A stretch of 64,000 nt of DNA from NCBI RefSeq assembly GCF_002878395.1, contig NC_061121.1:131964238-132028237 (forward strand), given 5' to 3'. This DNA is from Capsicum annuum. Lineage: Eukaryota; Streptophyta; Magnoliopsida; Solanales; Solanaceae. The translations under genes and the position numbers were made by a program. This document shows, one piece after another, positions 37,605 through 48,047 of the stretch (positions are counted from its first letter, which is position 1; every line of letters starts with the position of its first letter). A model generated the notes under the pieces. The model was not told the DNA's origin and did no database searches. It saw only the letters and a list, made by a program, of their open reading frames with translations.

Positions 37605-38085
37605 GAAACTGGCCTAAACTTGTCTCTCTATCCGATAGCAGAAGTTTCTTGGGTTTAGCTGGTTACTACAGATGGTTTTTTGAAGGGTTTTCTTCTATTT
37701 CTTCTCCCATGTCTTGACTGACTCAGAAGAAGGTCAAGTTTTAGCGGTCAGATTCCTATGAGAAGAGTTTTCAGAAGTTGAAGACTCGACTCACATCTTC
37801 CCAAGTCTTGACTTTGCCAGATAGTTCAGATGGATTTGTAGTTTATTATGATATTTCTATAGTTTGTATTATTTATGTTTTGATGTAGAGGGGCAAGGTC
37901 ATAGCCTATGCCTCAAGGAAGTTTAAACCCCGTAAGAATAATTACCCATCCCGTGATCTTGAGTTGGCAGTTGTTGATTTTGCATTGAAAATTTAGAGGC
38001 ACTATCTTTATAGGGTTCATGTTGATATGTTCATGGATCAAAAGAGTGTGAAGTACGTGTTCTCGTGGTGTTTTATTCACCTCAG
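37605..38085 (+). pseudogene. Element E RNase H, 3' truncated
   Basis: [17 protein letters not shown] and QKKVKF precede VLTLPDSSDGFVVYYDISIV, which keeps the first Asp. [20 protein letters not shown] (then ELAV) and HVDMFMDQKSVKYVFSW follow. The sequence then jumps straight into the integrase YRDLREIYWW segment, so about 0.45 kb present in A is deleted. Confidence 0.83.
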
Positions 38086-38689
38086 AGCTACAAAGATGTA
38101 TCGTGACTTGCGGGAAATCTATTGGTGGGGTGGTATGAAGATAGGTATTTGTGGCAAAGTGTTTGAACTGTCAGCAGGTTAAGGTTGAGCACCAAAGACC
38201 TAATGGTGCACTCCAGGAATTTAGCATCCCCACTTAGAAGTAGGAGGTGGTGAATACGGATTTTGTGACTAGATTTCCTCGTACGCGACACCAGCATGAT
38301 TCAATATTGGTCATTATGGATAGAATGACCAAATCAGCTCATTTCTTGACAGTTCATACTTCGTATTCAGCTGAGGATTATGCTACACTCTATCTCAAAG
38401 AATTAGTTAAGTTGCATGGGATTCCATTGTCTATCATTTAATATAGGGGTACTTAGTTTACCTCTCATTTTTGGAAGGCTATTAAGAAGGGTCTCGAAAC
38501 CCAAGTTCATCTCATACCGCCTTTAATCCTAAGAAAGATAGTCAGGCAAAGAGGAATATTCAAACTCTAGAGGAGATGTTGATGGCGTGTGTTATTGACT
38601 TTAAAGGTAGTTGGGATGAACACTTACCTTCGATTGAGTTTGTTTAAAATAATAGTTATCACTCCAGTATTCAGATGACGTTGTTTGAG
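38086..38689 (+). pseudogene. Element E integrase, part 1
   Basis: Begins at ATKMYRDLREIYWWGGM with the histidine half of the zinc finger missing. VNTDFVTRFPRTRHQHDSIL keeps the first catalytic Asp, and RMTKSAHFLTVHTSYSAEDY and KLHGIPLSII follow. The second Asp is replaced (YRGT after a stop). The Glu region is frameshifted. The frame is cut by solo LTR F at 38690. Confidence 0.83.
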
Positions 38690-40413
38690 TATAACACCCC
38701 AAAAATAGGTCTCGAGACCTCACACGGTGATCAGGGTCACAAGTGACCCCAAACTAACCTTTCTACTGGCAAACTCATAAGCAACTGAATAAAATGCATA
38801 AATTTATACAATATTAGTGGAATATAACTCTTTTCTAAATCTAATCAATACAAAACTGAATTCACAGGACTATAACTCTGCTTTTACAATGAAAAATGAA
38901 ACTGAATATATTAACTCTACTGACTGTCTATGAAGCCTCTATTAATACTGACTATAGATAGCAAGGACGTGACCCCAACTATCACTAATCAATATTAAGA
39001 AAAAGAAAGCAAAGAACAATAGTAAATCTAACTAAAGTCCCCAAATTAGTAGGACTCATCATCTGCTGGCTGGAATCTGCAACTGCTTGATTTTGACTGC
39101 ACATACTACAACTTGTACCTACATTATGAGACAATGTAGCACATAGACATATATGTGGATCAGTACTTTGAGGATGTACTAAGTATATAGGGGTACAATG
39201 TAATAAGTAAACAATATCATCAATCTTTATAGAAAATTTGTATGCTGATCTAAATGACTCAAATAGCTTGAGTAAAAGCTGAAATCTGAATCTCATAAAT
39301 CATATATAATGAAGCATATAGTAAAAAATCTCGTGAGTCATTCTATTTAGTTCTAAAAATTTGTATTCTCCATCTTATTCTCAAAACTTGTAAGCGGGAG
39401 AAATCTTAAAATGATAGCTTTCAAAACTTATACTTTTTTCTTATGGGGAATAAGGGGCTTATTTAAAACTTAGAGATTATAGGACTTTGGAACTTAGGAA
39501 ACTTTGAAACTTAAAGCTTTGGAAATCTTGAAATCAAACTTTCAACACATATACTTTTATCTTAAATAGAGTAGGGGACTGCTTTGGGAGGTTCTTCTAA
39601 CTGAGAAAAACCATGTGAACTGATATGGAGTCCAACATTATATCCTCCTAAGGAAGAAACCTCACATTGGGGAGAAGAATTATACTCTTGCCAGGGAGTA
39701 TAACCTTAACTTATTGATCACAATCTCGGCCTCAGGTCTATTTGTCTCAATCCTATAGTGGCACGTAGTTCTGGGGTATGAGACCTTGAAATCATATCCA
39801 ACTCGGTACTAAGTACTACTCCCATTCTTAAGCTCAGAACTTTCAGGAAATACACCTTAATATAACTCAAGGGTCTATAATGAAGACCAAATCATATTTC
39901 TCTTTGCTTGAAATCATAAATACTGTGGATCCCTATCTTAGCTTAGGATCAAAAGACCAATCTTTATTTTTGAAAACACTTATCAAAACTTGTCAATAAA
40001 ACTTGAGATCATAATCTCCTTATAAACTCATCACTTGTACTTAGGACTCAAAATGTAAAGCTTTAATGCATCAAAATCATATTTAAACTTCATGCTCAAC
40101 TATCATCTTTAAAAGCTTACAGTCATGTCAATCAAGATATTGGAAAAATAAGTCATAATATTACTCATCTCCGCAATGCGCTAAAGGTTTGAAAGACGGT
40201 GTTTAACGACTAGAACTTCAATTAGCCATTACTTTTTGCTCGGTTAACGGATTTGGGTGAATTTTATATCGTTGGAAAGATAATTCAATTTTCCACATGA
40301 TAAAAATTCAAAATTAGGATAATTCTATTTGATTTAAATATTACACACTTTGGAAGTCATTCCTCAATCTTATTGAAATGAAATTAGGCTTAAGAAAAGT
40401 TTGGGGTATTACA
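38690..40413 (-). mobile_element. Solo LTR F inside element E integrase
   Basis: 1724 bp from TATAACACCCC (TG decayed to TA) to GGGGTATTACA, with a perfect 5-bp duplication TTGAG on both sides (38685-38689 and 40414-40418). There is no internal region, PBS or PPT. Integrase E reads up to QMTLFE before it and continues DIYGRRCRYS after it. Sense is minus, judged from similarity of its plus-strand start to LTR A. It arose by LTR-LTR recombination of a full element. Confidence 0.93.
40225..40302 (-). repeat. Shared LTR box in F
   Basis: ATTACTTTTTGCTCGGTTAA, GGATTTGGGTGAATTT and CGTTGGAAAGATAATTCAAT in order. The same arrangement occurs in LTRs A, G, J and K. Confidence 0.75.
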
Positions 40414-40418
40414 TTGAG

Positions 40419-40998
40419 GATATTTATGGGAGGAGATGTAGGTATTCTATCAGTTGGTTTAAAGTAGGTGAGTCTATTTTGATATGGAGAAAGTTCAGTT
40501 AATTTGAGAGAGGCTGAAGATAGTCCAACACCGTCAGAAATCTTATGCAGATATGAGGAGAAGGGATCTTGAGTTTGAAGTTGGTGACTTGGTCTATTTG
40601 AAAATTTTGCCTATGAAAGGAGTGAAGAGATTTGGCAAGAACGGGAAGCTCAGTCCCTGCTAATTGGCCCGTATACAATCTTAAACCATTTTGGGAAGAT
40701 GGCTTATGAGCTTGAGTTGCCTGTAGATTTGGCATCATTGCATCCGGTGTTCCATGTTTCTTTGTTAAAGAAGTGCATTGGTGATCCACTTTCTATTGTT
40801 ACTTTAGAATGTATGGAAGTTAAGGATAGCCTTTCTTACAAAGAAGTTCCAGTTGATATCCTTAACTGTCTGATTCGTAGGCTAAGGAACAAAGAAGTCC
40901 CCTTAGTTAAAGTTCAATGGCGAAACCAATCTGTTGAGAGAGATAATTAGGAAACAGAAGCAGATATGTGAGCCAAGTACCCTCATATTTTCTCCACG
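40419..40998 (+). pseudogene. Element E integrase, part 2, and chromodomain
   Basis: YGRRCRYSISWFKVGES, RRDLEFEVGDLVYLKILPMK and GKNGKLSP occur in shifting frames. The open stretch 40699-40950 has ELPVDLASLHPVFHVSLLKK and the chromodomain VPVDILNCLIRRLRNKEVPL then VKVQWRNQSVE. A stop replaces the Trp of the ATWE motif, and KYPHIF ends the domain. Confidence 0.86.
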
Positions 40999-41233
40999 AT
41001 CTAAAATTCAACTTGAGGTAATGATTTTTCCTTAGATTGACTCTTTTTCTTTCTCTGTTTCAGCTTTGTAACCATTCTCATGTCATTACATGTATTCACA
41101 AAATTAGTTCAGTTCATGTATCATGCTTCAAACTCTGTTATGTGATCATGTTCCAAGCCATGCATGCTTAGTATGTGATCTAAGTTGCCTTAGTTTTCTC
41201 AGTCTAACCAGTCTCATTCGAGCACGACGTTCC

Positions 41234-41247
41234 TAAGAGGGAGATAC
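41234..41247 (+). other. Element E polypurine tract
   Basis: AAGAGGGAGATAC lies directly before the TGTAATATGACCC start of the 3' LTR. Confidence 0.82.
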
Positions 41248-43400
41248 TGTAATATGACCCTAAGCTTGCTCAGTCGTAGTTGCCTATTTGAGGGGTCCAA
41301 GGATTGAAAATTTCACTAAGTGTTAGAGGCTTAGTAATTTTAAAGGCCCCTAAACTTTGATGACTTTTATTTTGATTTTCCAACCCCGAGACGTTGGTTT
41401 TTTAGTTGATTCATTTTTAGGGTTGGTAAAGCTGTGTCTCAAAGAGTTTTGGGATTTTTGGACGTGGTTGGAGACATGTTTGGACACAGAGACAGTGACC
41501 CCCTGAGATAGGACCGACTACGAGGGCTAGTCTATCGGGAAAGGACTAGCATCACGAGGTCTATTCTGCTGGAACAGGGTCTGCATTGCGGGGCTGTATA
41601 TTTTCAGTATCATTATTTAAGGGAACAAGAGGTAGTTTGGACCTTTCCCCTTAACCCCAGTCATCCAAAATAGGACTCATAACCCTCAAAAGGGCATTAT
41701 TTTCCCATTAACTTCAAAATCAATCACGTAGAAACCCTCCTCCATCCCAAGAACGAAGAAACTCAAGCTTCTCCTTCAAAGAACCCAAGAGTTCAAGCTT
41801 TCTAGTTCAACCACACCTCAAGAATCTAACTATAGAGGTATATGGAGTATTCATCAATGGGTCCCTTTCACCCATTTAGCCCAAAAAACCCTCTTCTTGA
41901 TTAAAGTATGAGTTTTTCCTTCATTATGAGATTTCACATGTTCAAGATGAGTTCATTCCATGTTTTTTCCTAGTAAATTGAACTAAATTCATGTCCTCAT
42001 ATGGTCTCGTGCAAATTAGGTCATGTAATGCTTTGTATTTCAAGACCTTATGCATATTTTTATTGAATCCATGTATTTATGAATTTGAAATACGTAAGTA
42101 TGTTGTTTTCCCACTATTTACATACTCCCATGTTCAAATTCATGTACTTCAGTGGTTATTGAAATTTACTACCTTTCAGTCTCTGAATTATGATTTCCTA
42201 TTACCGTTTAAATATTTTTTATATTTTTATAATCATTCAGTGCTGGCGGGTTATAAGGACTTGATACCTGTGTGTTTTACATGTCTCTGTTTTCAAGTAT
42301 CAAGTCAGTCAGACAAAGATTTTAATATCATATTTAGAATCTCATGTTCATGCTAAGCACTTATAAGTATAGTACCATGTCATGTTAAATGACTAATAAC
42401 ACTAGTGTTATTCAGTTGGGAGTAAAACTTAGCACCAAGTGAATATTGGGATAATGTCTCCCCTGTTAGTTCGACCTGAGACGTTAGTAGCAGTCCCTAA
42501 GTTCCAGACCTACAGCACCACTGTAGATTATGAGGGGTCTCCCGTCAATTAGGCATGAAACCTCTTCCTTCGAGATATTAGCCTTGTGAATCCACATTAT
42601 TAGTCATGTGTTGGTACCCCTGGCAAGGTACCAACACCCTTCCACCTGGGGTTAGAAGTTGGACCTTAATAGCTCAGATTGAGGCATGTTGGTTATACCC
42701 AGTTCCCAGTGCTTCAGTGTAGTCTTTAAGGTAGATTAGTTTAGGTTTCCATGATCAAGAATACAAATTTTAGATGTACAAATTCAGTCATACAGATTTT
42801 AAATCATTTCAGTACAAATTTATGCCTAGTCTTTCATTCTCAGTTTACATGTTATGTATTCATGTTCAAATACTTTATGTGTTTCAGTTATCCCTTGCCT
42901 CACATACCAGTACATTCAAAGTACTGATCGTATAATTTTCACTTGCGCTATGTTGTTTTATAACATAGGTCTAGATACACAGATTCTCGGCCATCCTAAT
43001 ACAGCTCAGTAGTTTCCTCAGCAGTATTGGTGAGTCCTCATCCATTGAGGGCGTATTATGTGATTTATTTTATTTTCGCATTTCATTATGATTTAGTCAG
43101 TTGGGGCTAGTTATGGGCTTGTCCCATCAACTCTTTAAGGCGTTTAGAGGCTTACAGACAGTCAGTCAGACAGTTAGATAGTCGTTCAACTTTCAGTATT
43201 TTCAGTTGTTTTCAGACAGATCATTTACATATGTATTTCAGTATTTCAGTTGACATTATCATATCGGTTCGTCATTCACACGTGTTGTATTTTTATCATT
43301 TACTCATGGATAACAATAGGTACCAACTCATGGGTTAGCTTGTCGTCACTTTTGGTTATAAGCACCGTGTCGCGACCAGGGGTAGCCTCGGGTCGTGAAA
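41248..43400 (+). repeat. Element E 3' LTR
   Basis: Colinear with 32783-34918. The open frame at 41991-42356 inside it has no gypsy motif and is treated as chance. Confidence 0.88.
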
Positions 43401-43800
43401 AAAGCTCTAATTCTCAACTGGTGAAATCCAAATCTTAAATCAATCTTCAAAAATACAGAATCACCCAGAAGTTGATCAAACAAATCATCAATATAAAGAA
43501 GAGGATACTTATTCTTAACTGTCACCTTGTTCAACTACCGATAATCAATACACATCCTCATAGACCTATCTTTTTTATCACAAACAAGACAGACGCACCC
43601 CACAGTTATATACTAGGTCGGATAAATACCTTTTCCAACAACTCTTGCAATTGATCCTTCAATTTCTTCAACTCTGTTGGGGCCATCCTATAAGAATAAA
43701 TAGAAATGTGCTTAGTGCCCAACTCAACATCAATATCAAAGTCAATATCATGATCCGGAGGCATACTTGGCAAATTCATAGGGAAAACATACATGAACTC
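43401..43800 (-). pseudogene. Element C reverse transcriptase, N-terminal half
   Basis: Minus frame: [75 protein letters not shown] and [17 protein letters not shown]. It is cut at 43401 by E and picks up at 32782 with LDIPK. Confidence 0.87.
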
Positions 43801-43869
43801 ACAAACAACATGAACAGAATCTAAATAAGGAGAGAAAACAATACTAGGATCATAAATATGAGCAAAATA

Positions 43870-44330
43870 AGATAATCATCCCCTCTCAATCAAACGACGA
43901 GCCTGGAGGAAAGATGTAACTCTCTTGGGACTTGAATGATGCACACCATGCCAAGCTATCCTTGGCATGCCTGACAAAGCTAAAGTCACGGTCTTAGGAT
44001 AATAGTTTAGGACAACATGATAAGGAGCAAATAGATCCATACCTAAGATGACATCAAAATCTACCATATCAAGAAAAATCAGGTCTACCCAAGTTTCACA
44101 CCCTGCAAAAGTCACAACAAAAGAGGAGTACACCCGATCCACTAAAAATAATCTCTTATGGGGGTAGATACACGGATAGGAACATCCAGAGGCTCACAAG
44201 TAGAATCAAAACCCGAAGCAAAATATACAGACACATAGGATAAAGTTAATCCCGGGTTAAATAACACAGATGCAGATCTAAAATAAACTGGGACGATACC
44301 TATGGTGACGGCATCAGAAGCCTCTACCTA
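43870..44330 (-). pseudogene. Element C aspartic protease
   Basis: The active-site region at about 44245-44290 reads SVLFNPGLTLSYVSVYFASG; the catalytic Asp has become Asn. The open part shows VYSSFVVTFAGCETWVDLIF and VDFDVILGMD, then YHVVLNYYPKTVTLAL, the post-protease segment of this gypsy group. The protease could not work. Confidence 0.83.
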
Positions 44331-44334
44331 TGGT

Positions 44335-45450
44335 CTGGCAGTATAGCATAACACTAACCACGACCACCACCTAATTGAGTCACCCCACGACCACCAACAC
44401 GGGCACCAGTAACTATGCCTCGCACATCTTTAGTAGAACCTCTACCTCTCACGTCTAATATAAGAGTAGCCTTGAAAACACAGCCGAGATAGTCCTTGAC
44501 CAAATATCAAACCTCATTAGACACATAGCAACCTCTATAACCCGAATCAATAGGAGAAGGTATGGCTAAGATAGAATGACCACCTGAAGCTACTAAAATA
44601 GAAAACCTGCTACCTAAACTCTGCAAGGCTACCTACACTAATCTGTAATGATACCCACGAAAACCTCTAGAATCTCTACCTCGAGTAGTGTGAGCTTTGA
44701 ACTCGTCCTGACGACACACTTTCTTGTCGTCTCCTAGAAACCTCAAAGAATAGACTCAGTCATCCTAGTATGATCCACTATACTTTGAAACAATGCTCCA
44801 TACACTACTATCTGAGTACCTAGCTGGAGAGAAACATCCAATCCCTTCATGAACTTCTAAATTTTCTCATACTCAGTTGCAATGCTGGCAGAAGAATATT
44901 TCAAAAATACATAAAAATGTGTTTCATACTCTGTAATAGTCATGGAACCCTGCTCCAAGTGATAAAACTTATCTCTCATCTGATCCCTTAGACTGGAAGG
45001 TACAAACCTCTCTAAAAATGCCTCAGCAAACTGATCCTAAGTCATCACTGAAGAATCAAGAGGTTTACAACTGATAAGTGACCTCCTCCAAGCAAATCAA
45101 GAGATCCAAGTTTATGCAACTTCTCTCTACATTGAATCAAAAACTCATTGACATCCTCATCCATGACACCACTGAACCTAGAAAAACCCAAACGAGTGAA
45201 TCTCTCAAACCATTTTTAATACTCAGAAAACATAACTATACTTTCAATTATAGGAGGCATAGTTAATCTAGCTTGCTAAGATCTTATATGAGAAGGTAAC
45301 ATAAAAAAAGGCTAAACTCCGTACCTCAGAATACCACACTCAGATACAGGCACTAAAGGAGAAATAACATTCAGATTCTATGAAGTACCCATAAGCTGAT
45401 GTCGGTACCACTAGAGGATCCATACCTGGGACTGAAAGAATACCATAAGT
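44335..45450 (-). pseudogene. Element C gag, decayed
   Basis: The zinc knuckle at about 44485-44540 reads CYVSNEV, stop, YLVKDY, so only one zinc ligand is certain. FAEAFLERFVPSSLRDQMRD, FYHLEQGSMTITEYETHF and DEDVNEFLIQCREKLHKLG mark the Retrotrans_gag region (about 44830-45190). A start could not be fixed; an ATG at about 45261 or one further right are options. No PBS or 5' LTR was recognised beyond it. Confidence 0.72.
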
Positions 45451-45713
45451 AGACTCTGGCAAAGACAGATTGATACACTAACAATAAGGAAAGGCACAAA
45501 ATAACCAAACTAAGTTACAAAACAAGAAGAAGAGCACAACAATATTATAACAACATGACAAGGTGGACAAAAGTATGATAAGAACAATAATAGTAAGAGA
45601 CAACAACTCATGGATTAAAGATTACAAGATACACAAATAGTTACAAAATTACACTGAACAAATGGTAGATATTTAAATTTTGGTTGGTATAATCTTAAGA
45701 ACCCAAGAATATG
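45451..45713. other. Unassigned stretch between C and H
   Basis: A-rich sequence with no frame, repeat or LTR end that could be recognised. It may be the element C leader or host DNA. Confidence 0.4.
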
Positions 45714-46144
45714 TGATACTCTTGGACCCTTAACACTACACACAATGGTTAACCTAACTCCTATGTTGACACAAAAGGGACTTTACAACCTCTAAACACC
45801 AATATCTCAAGCCATGAATGCAACACTGGTGATTCCATACTAGTATCAACCTAATTTTGGGTTGCCTCCTAAAAAGAAGAGAGGACTTGTCTTTTAAAGT
45901 GTTATACAACTTACAAATATCATCAAACTCTAATGAATGAAACCCTAAAAGGTTTTATTTATAGATATTACAAAAATAGTGTAAAATGTCCATAATACCC
46001 CTTAAGGGTGAGGTGCCCATCAAGTGCAAGAAGTGGGCTGATTTTTGTGTGTTTAGGCCCTCTTTTACGCTTCACTTATACACTTCCTTGGACAAATTCA
46101 TTAATCACTCATTCACGTCCATCCTCATGGTCATACTTGTATCA
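45714..46144 (-). repeat. Element H 3' LTR (short)
   Basis: 431 bp bounded by the perfect inverted ends TGATAC (45714) and GTATCA (46144). The bases that follow, read on the minus strand, are GAAGGGGAGGA, a polypurine tract that overlaps coding (FQEGEDD), as in chromoviruses whose 3' LTR starts at the integrase tail. Only this one LTR of H is in the window. Confidence 0.7.
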
Positions 46145-46940
46145 TCCTCCCCTTCTTGAAAATGATTCGACCTCGAATTCGTACCTCGCAAAATTAAGAG
46201 AAGACAATAAGAACACATCCTCAAGATATGAGGGGTTAGGGTTAGTAAAATGTACACATCATATTTCATGCCGAATGGGGTACAAACTTAGAGTATATCC
46301 ATGGGTCCTTTTTGTTGAACATAAAAAGCTTAGTACAAAAGACACAAAGAAAGTGGCCATCATCCACAAAAAGAGATAAGGAAGAACTTTGTCTTCCTTC
46401 ATTAGCACCCATAACCAAACATTGCTTGTCGTCTTGACCAAGCATTAAGTGGGGAGTGTAGAGATTTCCACCTTCCAAGAGGGTGCCGGGATCAAATGGA
46501 AAAATTAGCCAAGGGCCTAAGCTGAGGCTAGCCCTTTCTTTCTCTAGAATGTCACTCCCACACTCCCACACCAAAAATATTTTCATACACATGGTTTCTA
46601 TGAACAAAACTAATTGTAAAGCTTTTACCACACAAGATGTTCAAAGAGTCATATGCATTATCAAGATCAATTCTATAGAGATCATCACTAACTTGAGAAT
46701 TTTTAAGCACACTATTCACATGCTCAAGTAGTGAACTACATTTAAGACTAAATTGATCATCATGCACCCCAAGAGTACTACCAAGAGTACTCATTTTTGA
46801 GACTACACATTCTTTTCCCATAAGAGTACTATCATCTTCCAAGAAGAGATTTCCCTCTTTAGAAGGAATATTGTCACACCATAGTGGGTTAACATATCGG
46901 ATATAGCCTTCACGGAAAGCTATGCCATCGTTTTCACCAC
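46145..46940 (-). pseudogene. Element H internal fragment: integrase tail and acidic linker-like ORF
   Basis: Next to the LTR the minus strand reads NSRSNHFQEGEDD, like the C-terminal end of CRM/Reina-group integrases. Two overlapping open stretches (46266-46631 and 46552-46842) appear to be one protein broken by a frameshift near 46560. Visible text includes LEDDSTLMGKECVVSKMSTL, SSLLEHVNSVLKNSQVSDDL and KERASLSLGPWLIFPFDPG. I recall similar acidic segments in long plant gypsy polyproteins but cannot name a domain. The edge with the CACTA remnant is at about 46940. Confidence 0.5.
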
Positions 46941-46949
46941 TAGGTCCAT

Positions 46950-48047
46950 AAAGAATAGACTGAGTTTAGTTAATGGCTTCCTGATAGGTTTTGAAAGTGC
47001 TCTAAAAGCAACTAAAATAAAATATTGCATGAAAATACGACAGTCATGATTTTTCATTCCAAATAACTTTAACTATTCCATATCAATATATCTACCCAAA
47101 TTAGAAACATATCTATCTGACATCTTTATCTAACCAACCCATTCACATACATTTTTCTTTTGACCATCATTTAAGGTAAATTTTACTTTTTGGTTTGATC
47201 CATCTTCCATATCATTTCAATGATAATATTCTTTCAAATCCTTTCTTGCCTTTTCAGTATCCTTTGTCCTTTCTCTATTGTTTATGATAGTTCCAAAGAA
47301 GTTCTTCTCAATATGCATTACACGAGATTATGGCGAACTTAATTGATCTTTCAATATGGAAAATCTCAAAAAATGCTTTTCTTGATCCAATTATGTGATT
47401 TTTCATAGTTATAAATTTGCATGGACTACAATTTTCATAATTATTATAGACTTTTTTTTTTATAATAAGAGTTATTGTGTCTTCTAAATTCATGATTGAG
47501 AGGCAAGGATTGACAATTACAATCAACCTAAGTTTTCTTTCACTTTTTCAAACTAAAAGCATTTGATTGTACCATGCATATTGGACATGATAATTTATCT
47601 ATTGTACTATATCTAAATAACACAACATAAATAGGAAAATCATTAATTGTCTACATCAATGCTACTCATAGAAAAAAATATTTTGTGAAACACCAAAGTT
47701 AGTGCAACGTCTGTCCAATATTATGCAACTCACCTATTAATAATTTAATATAAAAACCAATTTTATTTATAAAATTATGAGGACCTAGAATGATCAATAT
47801 TAAGAACATATATGGGACAGTCATACAAATATCATGAGGAAAATGATAGGGGGAAAAATTAGAGGCCAACAAGAGTATTGTGATGCTGACTGGCTATGAG
47901 TAGTAAAATCATCAACACAAAGATTAGGCCTAACATGCCTAGGCTCTACAAAAAAGTCTACATAAGTTCGATTAAAATGTTTTACATAATTCTTCATACG
48001 GAGGGTAGCACAACAAACCTTCTTCTACATAATTTTCATAATGTCAC
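46950..48047 (-). pseudogene. CACTA (En/Spm) TNP2-type transposase, C-terminal part
   Basis: Minus-strand frames with stops. From the G junction leftward: CVDDFTTHSQSASQYSCWPL, SCPICMVQSNAFSLKK (about 47530-47600), HIEKNFFGTIINNRERTKDT (about 47240-47320), KVKFTLNDGQKKNVCEWVG, DRYVSNLGRYIDME and LKLFGMKNHDCRIFMQYFIL (about 47010-47070). The last matches the GLKSHDCH-type motif downstream of the TNP2 core. The reading continues from 55877 across element G. The protein would cut and move CACTA elements. No CACTA terminus was found. Confidence 0.82.

Larger units (their letters stand above)
32783..43400 (+). mobile_element. Element E: Ty3/gypsy chromovirus inserted in element C RT
   Basis: LTRs (32783-34918 and 41248-43400) flank PBS, gag, protease, RT, RNase H, integrase, chromodomain and PPT on the plus strand. 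Flanks AAAGT (32778-32782) and AAAGC (43401-43405) are a 4-of-5 target duplication. Removing E joins the element C RT frame exactly. E is interrupted by solo LTR F. Confidence 0.9.
11861..45450 (-). mobile_element. Element C: old Ty3/gypsy chromovirus broken by B, D and E
   Basis: Pieces, all minus-strand and in gypsy order: 3' LTR 11861-12304 plus 22224-24462, PPT 24463, chromodomain about 24530-24660, integrase to RT 30419-32782, RT to gag 43401-45450. Removing B, D and E restores one element. At the E junction the RT reading LRIRA (43401-43420) continues directly into LDIPK (32760-32780). The 5' LTR and PBS were not found, so the right end is truncated or unrecognisable and its boundary is approximate. 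Confidence 0.85.

Noticed and set aside
41991..42356. 121-codon plus-strand open frame
   Set aside because: Lies in the 3' LTR of E, is not kept open in the 5' LTR, and has no recognisable motif.
46938..46942. CACTA at the left edge of the CACTA remnant
   Set aside because: Transposase-like reading runs right up to it and the next bases are not a CACTA terminal repeat; probably chance.
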